From the NCBI GenBank assembly GCA_016213785.1, contig JACQZQ010000025.1, positions 62,001 to 126,000 of the forward strand: DNA of 64,000 bases, in the 5' to 3' direction. The stretch comes from Acidobacteriota bacterium. Lineage in GTDB: Bacteria > Acidobacteriota > Blastocatellia > Chloracidobacteriales > JADJPF01. Made by a program: the position numbers and the translations under genes. Each line of letters opens with the position of its first letter. Position 1 is the first letter of the stretch. Below are positions 1 to 9,465 of this stretch, one piece after another. A model generated the notes under the pieces. That model worked only from the letters and a program-made list of their open reading frames with translations. It was not told the origin of the DNA and ran no database searches.

Positions 1-1520
1 AAGGCATAAAACCCAATAACATTATTTTTATCACCTGACTGTTCTATTTTTTCTCTAAGCTCAGCTATTTGAGTCTCAATTAAAGGAATTTCTCTATTAA
101 TATTATGTAGGGGAAGCATATGACTATGACGCATCATATGTTCTATTTCTTCAACTTTAGCTCCTAATTCTTGACTTAACCTCTTTTCATTTTCAGCTTT
201 TGCATTTACTAGATATACATTAATACTTGCTACTAGCAAAACAATAAAAGCAATTGTTGAAGAAGCAACAATTACCTTATGTTTTACTACTGTACGGTAT
301 AAATAATAAGTCAAACTAATTTGTTTTGCTTCTATAGGTTCACCAGCTAAGTAATGTCTTAAATCTTTAGCTAAAGCATTTGCAGAATCATAGCGGCGTT
401 GAAGTTCTTTTTCTAAAGACTTCATTACAATGGTATCTAAGTCTAAGGGTATTTCTGGGTTTACTTTGCGTAATGGAGTTACTTCTTCTGTAGCAATTTG
501 TTTTAGAAGATCAACTACGTCTACACCTTCTTGAGGGGGTTTTCCTGAAAGTAGTTCATATAGAGTAGCTCCAAGGCTATAAACATCGCTACGCCGGTCT
601 AGAAGTGCCGTTTTACCTCTAGCTTGTTCTGGAGACATATAATAAGGAGTACCTAATATTTCTCCAGTCATTGTCATACCTTTTTGTGAGACTTCACGAA
701 CTAAACCAAAGTCCATTACATAAGGCTTCCATTCTCCATCATCTGTTTTTTCAAGAATAATATTTTGTGGTTTAACATCTCGATGAATTAAACCTAGCTT
801 ATGTGCAGCATTTAGACCTTCCGCCACATCTGCCATTATTTTTACTTTTTGCTCTAAAGTAAGCTGTTTAGTAATTTTAGGTAAGATTTCTCCATCAATA
901 TATTGCATAGCAATATAAATACGCCCATTAAATTTACCAACCTCATAAACTTTACAAACATTTGGATGTTCAATTTTTGCTTGAGCACGACCCTCTTGTA
1001 GTAATCTTTGAGTAGCTTCTTTATCACCGCTATGTAAAAATTTTAATGCTACATATCTTTGTAAATCTGGGTCGTAAGCAAGAAAAACGCTTCCCATCCC
1101 TCCTTCCCCTAGAAGCTTAATTAAATCATACCTACCAGCTTTTATTAGGTCACTTGGGTTAAGGTTAATTTCTCTAGAAATAGTAGAGCTACTCTTTACA
1201 GTTCTTGATAAAGAGTCTGTACCAATTTGGTCAGTTTCCACTTTACGCGTCTGGGAGCTAGTAAAAGCAAGAACATCTTTTTCTAAGGTAAAAGGGACTT
1301 GAAAAGCAGGGCTTTTTGTACGTGCCTCAACTTCTTGTTCTAGGGCACGCCACATAGCCTTACTTAAAAGCCCTGCTTCAATTAGCCCCTCTAGCTGGTT
1401 TTGAGAAGTAATCCTTTTAGGAGCATTGTTATCATCACTTAATAATTCTAAATCCTGCTCGCTAACTAAGCCTTTAGCTAAAGCTAATCGAATGATTTGT
1501 TGTTGCTTATCATCTTCCAT
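1..1520 (-). CDS. Ser/Thr protein kinase with C-terminal membrane segment (partial, 3' end outside window)
   Basis: Reading from ATG at 1520 the frame stays open for 506 codons to the window edge, so the C-terminus is missing. Residues 1-125 are a helical leader of unknown role. A PknB-like kinase domain spans about 130-395: glycine loop GEGGMG at 138-143, ATP lysine K160, catalytic HRD at 246-248 followed by VKPQN, and DFG at 270-272, so the core residues are intact. A hydrophobic segment at about 412-438 predicts one membrane pass, followed by a charged, coiled-coil-like stretch; family members with this layout often carry TPR or sensor domains outside. AGGA lies 9 bases before the ATG. It phosphorylates unknown substrates from the cytoplasmic side (inference). 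It is separated from ftsK by a terminator and is probably transcribed alone. Confidence 0.9.
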   Translation of the reverse strand, partial: MEDDKQQQIIRLALAKGLVSEQDLELLSDDNNAPKRITSQNQLEGLIEAGLLSKAMWRALEQEVEARTKSPAFQVPFTLEKDVLAFTSSQTRKVETDQIGTDSLSRTVKSSSTISREINLNPSDLIKAGRYDLIKLLGEGGMGSVFLAYDPDLQRYVALKFLHSGDKEATQRLLQEGRAQAKIEHPNVCKVYEVGKFNGRIYIAMQYIDGEILPKITKQLTLEQKVKIMADVAEGLNAAHKLGLIHRDVKPQNIILEKTDDGEWKPYVMDFGLVREVSQKGMTMTGEILGTPYYMSPEQARGKTALLDRRSDVYSLGATLYELLSGKPPQEGVDVVDLLKQIATEEVTPLRKVNPEIPLDLDTIVMKSLEKELQRRYDSANALAKDLRHYLAGEPIEAKQISLTYYLYRTVVKHKVIVASSTIAFIVLLVASINVYLVNAKAENEKRLSQELGAKVEEIEHMMRHSHMLPLHNINREIPLIETQIAELREKIEQSGDKNNVIGFYA

Positions 1521-1908
1521 AAAACTTTTTCCTAAAACCCTATCCTTATCTCTATGTCTAAAAGCTTGTTATCTAGTTTTTATAAATATAGCAAAATATT
1601 TTTTCTAAACTAAAACTAAGTATCCTAAGATTTATCTTTCTTGTAGCAAAACTGATAGTTCAAAAATGTGACCATAACATAACCAACCATAAGCTATGAT
1701 GCATAAATCTTATACTTTTTGTGCAATAAAGCTAATAAACTTATTTTTTTACTATTTTGTAATTCTTAATCAATTTAAAACCCAGGGCATAAAAACCCTG
1801 GGTTATTTTTTAATTCTAAGTCTAAAAGAATTATTTGGCTCTAACAAAAACATCTAAAACCCAAATTTGATTAAAGAATCATTACCATAAGAAGAACAGG
1901 AAATTAAA
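1521..1908. other. Non-coding gap between ftsK and the kinase gene
   Basis: This stretch has no convincing gene. It holds the hairpin terminator near 1779-1811 and, on the minus strand next to the kinase start, an AT-rich segment that presumably contains the kinase promoter. No clear -35/-10 pair could be assigned by eye. A 60-codon plus-strand frame entering it from the kinase gene is antisense and unsupported. Confidence 0.6.
1779..1811 (-). terminator. Rho-independent terminator after ftsK
   Basis: AACCCAGGG at 1779-1787 pairs perfectly with CCCTGGGTT at 1796-1804 around an 8-base loop. On the minus strand the stem is followed by TTTT; on the plus strand by ATTTTTT, so it could act in both directions. 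It lies about 100 bases past the ftsK stop. Confidence 0.75.
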
Positions 1909-4821
1909 TTACTCCTCTTTCATTTGTTCCAAACGTTCAAAATAATCATAAGCGCTTTGTTTAACAACACGAGGTTTGCTGCCATCAGCAGTGCCTACAT
2001 AACCTTCTCGTTCCATCATATCAATAATTGCTGCTGCTCGACCATAACCTATGCGTAAACGTCTTTGAAGTACAGAGGTAGAAGCTTTGCCCATTTGACA
2101 GACTACCTTTATTGCTTCATCAAAAAGCTCATCTTTTTCCATAGACCCTTCTAAAAGGTCTCCATCCTCGTCTGAAGATTGAATGGAAGTGTCATAGTCA
2201 GGTTGTCTTTGATTGCGGATATGCTCAACAATATTTTCTATTTCTTTTTCCCCTACATAAGCACCATGTACCCGAACTAAACGAGAAGTACCTGGAGGTA
2301 AAAATAGCATATCCCCTTGACCTAAAAGGGTTTCTGCTCCATTAGTATCTAGAATTGTCCTTGAATCTACTTTAGAAGAAACTCTAAAGGAAATTCTTGA
2401 GGGAAAATTAGCTTTAATTAAACCTGTAATTACATCTACTGATGGGCGTTGAGTAGCAATAACTAAGTGAATACCTACAGCACGAGCCATTTGAGCTAGT
2501 CTAGTTATTGAAGTTTCAACATCACTTGAGGCAACCATCATTAAATCTGCAAGCTCATCAATAATGATAACTATATAAGGTAGAGGCTTACGTAAACGAT
2601 CAGGATGAATTGCAGGAATAAATTCATGTTCTTGGCGAACTTGTTGATTATATTGATCAATATTGCGAACGCTATAACCTGCAAGTAGTTTATAACGTCG
2701 TTCCATTTCTCCAACTGCCCATTTTAAGGCATTAGAAGCACGTTTAGGCTCAAGTACAATTGGGGTAAGCAAATGAGGTATACCTTCATAAAGACCCAAC
2801 TCTAAGCGTTTTGGATCAACCATAATCATTTTTACATCATCTGGTGAAGCTTTATAAAGAATTGAAACTATTAATGAATTTAAGCAAACTGATTTACCTG
2901 TTCCTGTTGCACCTGCAATAAGCAAGTGAGGCATTTTTGTTAAGTCTGCGGCATAAGTTCTACCATCAATACTCTTACCTAATGCTAAAGTTAGAGGAGA
3001 AGAAATACTTTGGAATTTTTCAGATTCAAATATTTCACGGATAAATATTTTTTCACGATTGCTATTTGGGACTTCAATTCCTACAGTAGACTTACCTGGA
3101 ATACGGTCAATACGTACTGATTCAGCTTCTAGAGCAAGACAAAGATCATCAGTTAAACTAGTGATACGACTATATTTAACACCTGGATCAGGCTTAAATT
3201 CAAAAGTAGTAACAACCGGGCCTGGATTAATAGCTTGAACTTCACCAGTAACAGAAAATTCTTTATATTTGTCTACTAAAAGTTTAGCCCGTTCTCTAAG
3301 CTCTTCATCTGCTTGCACTTGTTTTGGAGCAGGAGCAGCTAAAAACTCTACACTAGGAAGCTCAAACTCACGCATAAGTAAAGAGGAAAAACTAGTATTT
3401 GATTTAGCGACTACTGGACTAACCTGTTCATCTGTATTAATTTGGCGATTAATAACTATACCATCTACTAAATTATCTTCCTGATTAATATAAGTTTTCT
3501 GAAGTTGATTAACGGGAATTGATGCTGCGGTTTCTCTCATTGATTGAGCTATTCTAGGTGAGTTTACTTTTGCAGTAGCACTTCCACCCTTTATCACAGG
3601 GTTAAGAACAATAACAGGCTCTTGTTTTAATACTGATGGAATTTTTTGGTCAAAATCAGTAGGCGGTAAACTAGGCAAAGCCCCACTTAAGGAAAATTCT
3701 TCTAAAGTATCTGTTGGGTGATCTTCGCCATAAACTAGCTTATGTAATTCATCTAGACTAGCTTGTTTTTTATTACCTAAAAGAAAGCCAGCACCAGGTA
3801 AAACTGGAGGTTCTAATTGGTTTGCTTGAACTGCTTTTGAGACTGCTGAATTTAGTTGATTAGGGTTAGGTTTTACTAAAGCTTTACCTAAAATAGCTTG
3901 ATTACTCTGACCCACAACTAAAGCATTAGCGCTTGTTGGAGTATCTTTTTCATTTTCAGGGATAAATTTATCATTTGAAATAGTTTTATTAACCCTATCT
4001 GTAGGAGCAACTTGACCTGAGACTTTTTTATTTGACTCTAGTTTTGATGTTTCAATATTAGTTTTAGCCAGTTTTTCCTCTTTAAGTCGTGCTGTTCTTT
4101 CTTTTTCGCGTTTAACGGCTTCTTCTTCTCTTAAACGTTGTCTTAGAAATTCTTTTTCTTGTTTAGCTTGTTTTCTTGCTTTTAAGTGTTCTTGCCAACT
4201 TAGGTGAAGTGCTGTAATTTTTTGAGACAAAACCAATTGCATGGTTCTAAAACCACCAAGTATAGTTTTAACACCAGAGCTTTCTAAAATTGCATTTACA
4301 GAAAGTTCTGTAATAAGCATTACAGAAAAAACTAGTAATACTATTAAAGCTATACCTGTTCCTGTTTTATTTAATTGAGTTTCAAGCAGTTGAGCTATAA
4401 GAATACCTATTGCGCCTCCAAATTGAACATTTTCACGATAAAAAGGCATTTCAGGTAAACTAAGTAGACTAGCTAGAGAAACTAGTAAAATAACGACACC
4501 AATAAATCTACGGTGTATTAATTTAATTTCTCTAAAACGCAGTGTACGCCAACCAACAGAAGTTATAAGAATAGGAACTAAAAAAGCAGATAAACCAAAG
4601 ATTTGAAAAAGAAAGTCTGCAATCCAAGCACCAAATGTTCCAATCCAGTTAACGGCTTGCTCTCTTGTAGAAACAACATTCCAGGCAGGATCTTGTGGAT
4701 CATATGAAAACAAGCTAAGCATAATGGCTAAGCTAAATGCTAATAGCGCTATTCCTATTATTTCATTAACACGAGAAGGCGATTGACTTCTGTCTAGTGA
4801 GTTATCAATTACTGTACTCAT
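1909..4821 (-). CDS. ftsK: DNA translocase FtsK/SpoIIIE
   Basis: This 970-residue protein is a hexameric ATP-driven DNA pump that clears chromosomes from the division septum and activates dimer resolution at dif. The N-terminal 180 residues contain four or five hydrophobic segments that anchor it in the inner membrane. Residues about 200-520 form a charged, low-complexity linker. The motor follows: Walker A GATGTGKS at 637-644 (K643) and Walker B with D755-E756 in IIIDELADLM. The C-terminus (about 890-950) is a winged-helix gamma domain, with GYGRAAAIIDMMEREG, that reads polar DNA signals. Length is typical of full FtsK with a medium linker. GAGGG sits about 12 bases before ATG. It appears to be a single-gene unit ended by the hairpin at 1779. 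Confidence 0.97.
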   Translation of the reverse strand: MSTVIDNSLDRSQSPSRVNEIIGIALLAFSLAIMLSLFSYDPQDPAWNVVSTREQAVNWIGTFGAWIADFLFQIFGLSAFLVPILITSVGWRTLRFREIKLIHRRFIGVVILLVSLASLLSLPEMPFYRENVQFGGAIGILIAQLLETQLNKTGTGIALIVLLVFSVMLITELSVNAILESSGVKTILGGFRTMQLVLSQKITALHLSWQEHLKARKQAKQEKEFLRQRLREEEAVKREKERTARLKEEKLAKTNIETSKLESNKKVSGQVAPTDRVNKTISNDKFIPENEKDTPTSANALVVGQSNQAILGKALVKPNPNQLNSAVSKAVQANQLEPPVLPGAGFLLGNKKQASLDELHKLVYGEDHPTDTLEEFSLSGALPSLPPTDFDQKIPSVLKQEPVIVLNPVIKGGSATAKVNSPRIAQSMRETAASIPVNQLQKTYINQEDNLVDGIVINRQINTDEQVSPVVAKSNTSFSSLLMREFELPSVEFLAAPAPKQVQADEELRERAKLLVDKYKEFSVTGEVQAINPGPVVTTFEFKPDPGVKYSRITSLTDDLCLALEAESVRIDRIPGKSTVGIEVPNSNREKIFIREIFESEKFQSISSPLTLALGKSIDGRTYAADLTKMPHLLIAGATGTGKSVCLNSLIVSILYKASPDDVKMIMVDPKRLELGLYEGIPHLLTPIVLEPKRASNALKWAVGEMERRYKLLAGYSVRNIDQYNQQVRQEHEFIPAIHPDRLRKPLPYIVIIIDELADLMMVASSDVETSITRLAQMARAVGIHLVIATQRPSVDVITGLIKANFPSRISFRVSSKVDSRTILDTNGAETLLGQGDMLFLPPGTSRLVRVHGAYVGEKEIENIVEHIRNQRQPDYDTSIQSSDEDGDLLEGSMEKDELFDEAIKVVCQMGKASTSVLQRRLRIGYGRAAAIIDMMEREGYVGTADGSKPRVVKQSAYDYFERLEQMKEE

Positions 4822-4895
4822 TAAATTATTTACCCTCAGTCCATAAGGACAGAAACATAGAGGTTAGTTTATTTAACCCTCTAAATTTTTTATTA

Positions 4896-7800
4896 TCAAA
4901 TTCTATCTAAGACTTTACGTAACTCTGCGGTTAAACCTTCTATTTGATAAGGTTTTTGAACAAATCCCATAAGACCTTCTTGCCATATTGCTTCTATTTC
5001 TTCTGGAGGACAATAACCTGAAGCAAAAACAACTTTAACTTTAGGATTAATTTCTAAAATCTTACGATAGAGTTCTTGCCCACCCATTTTAGGCATTACC
5101 ATATCTAGTAAAAGTACGGCAATTTCATTAGATTTATTACGATATATTTCTAAAGCTTCTAAACCATCAGCAGCTAGTAAAATTTTATATCCATAAGCCT
5201 CTAGTAAATCCTTTGCTAAATAACGCAAAGTTTCTTCATCATCAACTACTAAAATAGTTTCTGTTCCTTGAAAGACTTTTGCATCATTAACAATAACTTC
5301 AGCTACATTTTGAGCTACAGAAGGTAGATAGATGTGGAAACTAGTACCTTGTCCAAGCTTAGTGTCAACTAAAACCTGTCCTTTTGTTTCCCTAACTATA
5401 GTTGCTACCATTGCTAAGCCTAAGCCTGTTCCTTTACCTATTTCTTTAGTAGTAAAAAATGGCTCAAATATCCTTGCTAAAGTACTTTCATCCATTCCAC
5501 TTCCATTATCAGAAACAGATAAAAGAACATAATCACCAAACTTAAGACCTTTAATTAGTTTACTTTTATTTATTTGGATATTTGCTGTAGAAACAGATAA
5601 TAATCCTCCATTAGGCATTGCGTCCCTAGCATTAATACAGAGGTTCATTAAAATTTGCTGTATTTGTGTTGCATTAGCTTCAATAGAATAAAGGTTTGGG
5701 TCAAGAAAAGATTTTATTTCAATACTACGTCCTAGAGCACGTTTTAGGAGTTTTAACGTATCTTCAACAATAGAATTTAGTTCTAAGATTTGTGACTTAG
5801 GGCTACCACCACGAGCAAAAGCTACAAGACGTTGTGCTAGTTCTGCGCCATGAGTTGCAGATTGTTCAATAATTCCAGCATAGTTATAAAGTTTTGTATT
5901 AGATGGATCTAGTTTTTTCTTAAATAGCTCTGCATAACCTAAAATACCTGCAAGTAAATTATTAAAATCATGGGCAATTCCGCCAGTAAGAGTGCCAATA
6001 GATTCTAAGCGTTGAGAATGAAAGAGTTGTTGCTCTAATTTACGTTGCTCAGTCATATCTCGAAAAATGGCTTGAATAAAAGAATCTGCTCCTTGCCCTA
6101 AGTTTATTATACTAGCTCGTAACTCTACAGGAAGAATATCTCCATTTTTTTGTTGTAATTCTCCATCGTGTAAATATAAATAACCTATTTTATTAAGTGA
6201 TTGATAAGCAGAAAGATATTTTGAGTATTCATCTTTAGGGTGAAGGTTTATAAGATCTAGTTTTAATAAATCGCTACGTTGCTGGCTAAGAAGTTTTTCA
6301 GCTTTGCTATTAGCATCTATGATTAAGCGAGATTCTTTATCAGCGATAATAATTGCATCATTGGCATTATCAAATAGGCTACGATAACGCTCCTCAGATT
6401 TACGACTTTGCCCATATAATTGAGCATTATTTATAGCAATGCTACATTGTCTAGCAACAGCTTTTACTAAAGCAATTTCTCCTTGAGTCCAATCACGTAA
6501 ATAGCTACATTGATGAAGTGCAATAGCACCTACTAAATCTTCCCTATTCATAATAGGCATTACTATTGCCGATTGGACTTTATTAGTTTCTATAAATTCT
6601 TGTGAGCTAATGCCCATATTAGGCAAGATATGCAAACTATCCATAATCCAAGGCTCACCTTGCCAAATACAATTAAAGTCGGTTTTATAATCATTATTTC
6701 TATATTTTTTACCTCTTATACTAGGCCAATCAGAGCTACATTTTTCATATGTAGCAAAAGCAAAAAACTCATCTTCTTCTTTTATCATGTTAAAAAAGAC
6801 GCATCTATCAACCCTTAAATGTTTTATTATTTCCTGGCAAACAGACACTAATATTTGATCAATATCTAAAGATTGAGAAATAGTTAAACTAATATAATTT
6901 ATTATTTGTTCATAAGTAGCAGCATCATGTGTTTTTTGATAAAATAGAGCTTTTTCTAGAGCTAAAGTAATAATCCTAGCTAATTCATTAAGCAGACCTA
7001 CTTCATAAGTAGACCAGATTTTATTTTTAGCAGACCCAAGGCCAATTAACCAAAAAGACGAGCTACTAGGCTCTAAGAGAATTAACGCTAATGATTTTAG
7101 GTTATGTTTTTCTAGGAAATCTTTCCAGCTTAAATCTAAAAAACTATTTTCATCAAGTATTGATAGGCTACTTTTTTGGGTTAGTAAATATTGTTTTAGG
7201 ATTAGGTAAAAATCCTTTGCCATCTCTTTTTCTAAAGATAAAAAAGAGTTATTTTGAATTGTTTTTTGTCGCCATTGTGAAAACTCAAAATTCGAGGCAG
7301 GATCAAACCAAACTTCTTGGCATTCAAAAACCTCTTTTAATAAAGAAGTTATTTTAGGTAAAAGTTCTATTAGCTCTACAGTAGCATTAATATTTGTTAG
7401 TACTAAATTAATAACTTCAGTATGTTTAATTTGTAGATTGGTTTGATGTTGCAATCTTTTTTGTTCGGTAATATCTTGAGCTACATTAAGCAGCCCAATA
7501 TTGCTTCCCTTTGCATCTGCAATCATACGAGTATGAATAGAAAGCCAAATTTCTTGTTTTTTAGCAGTAACTCCTAACCATTCACCAATAACTTGAGTAG
7601 CAAGGCGTAATTTGTCAAATTGTGGTTGCCATTCATCTTTATCTAAAGCAGTAGGGATAATTTTAGTAATATTTTCCCCTAGGATTTCTTGAGCAGACCA
7701 GCCAAAAATCCTTTCTGCTGCTTGGTTCCAATAAACTATATCATTATCCATATCTGTGCCAATAATGGCATCATGTACATTATCTAGTAATAGGGTTTGT

Positions 7801-8228
7801 AAGTGTAAATGGGCTTGTGCTTCATCAAACCTTCGGCGTAGTTGATAACTTCTAATAGCTCTATGAGTTATGGCTGGAAGCATTTGAGGGAATGTAGGTG
7901 ATTTAACTAGGTAATCTGTAGCACCTAGTTTTATTGTTTGAACTGCAATACTTTCATCTCCATAACCTGTAATTATAATTACAGGTTTATCTAATTTCCT
8001 TATTTGTAGTTCTGCAAGTAAATTAAGTCCATTAGTATCAGGAAGAGAATAATCTAGGATAAATAAATCTACTTGTGGTTGTTTTTTTAGAAATTCCCAC
8101 ATTTCTCTAGCAGAACTAACTAGTGTAATAGTGTCAGAAGGAGATTCTTTTTGAAAAGCACGTTTTATAAGCCTTGCATGCTCTTCTTCATCTTCAACTA
8201 ACAAAATGTTATATCCTATTTCGCTCAT
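4896..8228 (-). CDS. Hybrid sensor histidine kinase with receiver domains at both ends
   Basis: This 1110-residue protein has, in order: receiver domain (about 7-125, phospho-acceptor D59 in LFILDYSLPD), PAS (about 141-268), a weak GAF-like region (about 285-435), GAF (about 440-612), PAS (about 620-740), HisKA with H753 in GGIAHDFNNLLAGILGY, HATPase with N box (NLCINARDAM) and G boxes (DNGSGMD, GKGTGLGLA), and a C-terminal receiver with D1042 in LLLDMVMP. There are no membrane segments, so it senses in the cytoplasm. The HDFNN box and C-terminal receiver resemble CckA-type kinases, but the N-terminal receiver means it can also take phosphate from a partner. Its ATG follows the stop of the next kinase by 15 bases, with AGGA 6 bases upstream, so the two are co-transcribed. 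Signal and output are unknown. Confidence 0.93.
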   Translation of the reverse strand: MSEIGYNILLVEDEEEHARLIKRAFQKESPSDTITLVSSAREMWEFLKKQPQVDLFILDYSLPDTNGLNLLAELQIRKLDKPVIIITGYGDESIAVQTIKLGATDYLVKSPTFPQMLPAITHRAIRSYQLRRRFDEAQAHLHLQTLLLDNVHDAIIGTDMDNDIVYWNQAAERIFGWSAQEILGENITKIIPTALDKDEWQPQFDKLRLATQVIGEWLGVTAKKQEIWLSIHTRMIADAKGSNIGLLNVAQDITEQKRLQHQTNLQIKHTEVINLVLTNINATVELIELLPKITSLLKEVFECQEVWFDPASNFEFSQWRQKTIQNNSFLSLEKEMAKDFYLILKQYLLTQKSSLSILDENSFLDLSWKDFLEKHNLKSLALILLEPSSSSFWLIGLGSAKNKIWSTYEVGLLNELARIITLALEKALFYQKTHDAATYEQIINYISLTISQSLDIDQILVSVCQEIIKHLRVDRCVFFNMIKEEDEFFAFATYEKCSSDWPSIRGKKYRNNDYKTDFNCIWQGEPWIMDSLHILPNMGISSQEFIETNKVQSAIVMPIMNREDLVGAIALHQCSYLRDWTQGEIALVKAVARQCSIAINNAQLYGQSRKSEERYRSLFDNANDAIIIADKESRLIIDANSKAEKLLSQQRSDLLKLDLINLHPKDEYSKYLSAYQSLNKIGYLYLHDGELQQKNGDILPVELRASIINLGQGADSFIQAIFRDMTEQRKLEQQLFHSQRLESIGTLTGGIAHDFNNLLAGILGYAELFKKKLDPSNTKLYNYAGIIEQSATHGAELAQRLVAFARGGSPKSQILELNSIVEDTLKLLKRALGRSIEIKSFLDPNLYSIEANATQIQQILMNLCINARDAMPNGGLLSVSTANIQINKSKLIKGLKFGDYVLLSVSDNGSGMDESTLARIFEPFFTTKEIGKGTGLGLAMVATIVRETKGQVLVDTKLGQGTSFHIYLPSVAQNVAEVIVNDAKVFQGTETILVVDDEETLRYLAKDLLEAYGYKILLAADGLEALEIYRNKSNEIAVLLLDMVMPKMGGQELYRKILEINPKVKVVFASGYCPPEEIEAIWQEGLMGFVQKPYQIEGLTAELRKVLDRI

Positions 8229-8243
8229 TATTTCCTATTACCT

Positions 8244-9251
8244 TTAGATAGGAATTGTAAAATAAAAACTACTTCCTTCTCCAGAAATAGATTTAACTCT
8301 TAATTTACCATTGTGTGCTTGAATTATTCTTTTTACTAAAGCTAGCCCTAAACCGACTCCTGATACTCTTTGTAATTCTTTAACACGATAAAATGGCTCA
8401 AAGATCTTTTTTTGAAATTTAGTATCTATACCTATACCTTGATCGGTAATACAAAACTGATAATTTTTTGTTTGTTTTTCGCAAGCAACCTTAATTATTG
8501 GTTGACATTCTTGTGGAGTAAATTTTATGGCATTAGATATTAAATTTACCACTACTTTAACCATTAAATCTGGATTACAGTTTAGGTTAGGCAAATCACT
8601 AGTAGTAGTAATTATTGTGTTTCGCTTTTCTATCATTGACTTTAACATGCCATAAGCATTCTGTAAAATCTCTTTAAAATCTATCACCTCTTTATAAATA
8701 GCTTTTTTGCTTACCTCTGTTAATTCTGCTAAAGCCATCAACTTATCATCCAGATTTTTTGCACTACGATTAACTGATTCTAAAAAACTAACTCCTTGTT
8801 TATCTAAGAGATAAGAATAATCTTCTTGTAATGCTAAAGAAAAACCAAAAATTGTTACTAGTGGAGCTTTTAATTCATGGATTAGGGATTGAATAAGTTC
8901 ATCTACATTTTCTTGGTCTACTGCTGTTTTTTTACTTAAAGATATTTCAGGTTCAATTAATAATAATATTAAAGATTCAGAGCCATCATTTATTAAACTA
9001 AATTTAAGCAAGCTATTATAACCTAAAAAACTCTTATGAATACTTAAGTTTTTTTTAAATAGTAAAGCTTGGCTAATGCTAGCAAAAAAATTTCTTAGCC
9101 CTAGGTCTAGAGAATTTCCTGGGTTTTCTAAAGTAAATTCTGAAAAATATATTGTTGTAGCAGGGTTAAAATTTATTATTTCTCCTACTAAATTAAGTAA
9201 AAAAGCTGGATATTGATAGTTTTGAAAAAATAATAAAAACTGCTCTTGCAT
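8244..9251 (-). CDS. Sensor histidine kinase, cytoplasmic
   Basis: A 335-residue orthodox histidine kinase. Residues 1-100 look like a divergent PAS-type sensor region without membrane segments. HisKA follows with the phosphorylated H125 in LIHELKAPLVTIFGF. The HATPase domain shows the N box (VVNLISNAIKFTPQE), DQGIGID, and GVGLGLALVKRI. The domain is complete and ends at a normal position. It is the first gene of a two-gene unit with the double-receiver hybrid kinase just downstream, which makes that kinase's N-terminal receiver a natural phosphate acceptor for this protein (inference). No strong Shine-Dalgarno precedes the ATG. Confidence 0.92.
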   Translation of the reverse strand: MQEQFLLFFQNYQYPAFLLNLVGEIINFNPATTIYFSEFTLENPGNSLDLGLRNFFASISQALLFKKNLSIHKSFLGYNSLLKFSLINDGSESLILLLIEPEISLSKKTAVDQENVDELIQSLIHELKAPLVTIFGFSLALQEDYSYLLDKQGVSFLESVNRSAKNLDDKLMALAELTEVSKKAIYKEVIDFKEILQNAYGMLKSMIEKRNTIITTTSDLPNLNCNPDLMVKVVVNLISNAIKFTPQECQPIIKVACEKQTKNYQFCITDQGIGIDTKFQKKIFEPFYRVKELQRVSGVGLGLALVKRIIQAHNGKLRVKSISGEGSSFYFTIPI

Positions 9252-9264
9252 TAATCTTTATTTT

Positions 9265-9289
9265 GGAAAAGTTTTTGGGAAAAGTTTTT
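9265..9289. repeat. Short tandem repeat upstream of histidine kinase gene
   Basis: GGAAAAGTTTTT at 9265-9276 is followed directly by GGGAAAAGTTTTT at 9277-9289. Each copy is itself nearly self-complementary (AAAAGTTTT). It lies 14 bases upstream of the kinase start codon, inside the likely leader of that transcript. Function is unknown and slippage origin is possible. Confidence 0.5.
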
Positions 9290-9397
9290 GATTACTTTAA
9301 TTCTGAAAAAAATGGATATTTTAAGCATATAACAAAACTATAAGAAGCTTCACTATAAATAAACCAAAACTTTAACTTTCTTATTATAAATATAAGT

Positions 9398-9430
9398 AAA
9401 AAAATAACCCAGCACAAAGTACTGGGTTAT
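9398..9430 (-). terminator. Rho-independent terminator after metalloprotease gene
   Basis: ATAACCCAG at 9404-9412 pairs with CTGGGTTAT at 9422-9430 around a 9-base loop. Read on the minus strand the stem is followed by a run of T. It lies 35 bases past the metalloprotease stop. Confidence 0.75.
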
Positions 9431-9465
9431 TTTTGATCTGCTAAAAATAATTTTTTAGCTTAATT

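Noticed and set aside
7091-7357. 88-codon plus-strand frame inside the hybrid kinase gene
   Set aside because: Antisense to a conserved-length multi-domain protein; hydrophobic look arises from reversed Lys/Asn-rich codons.
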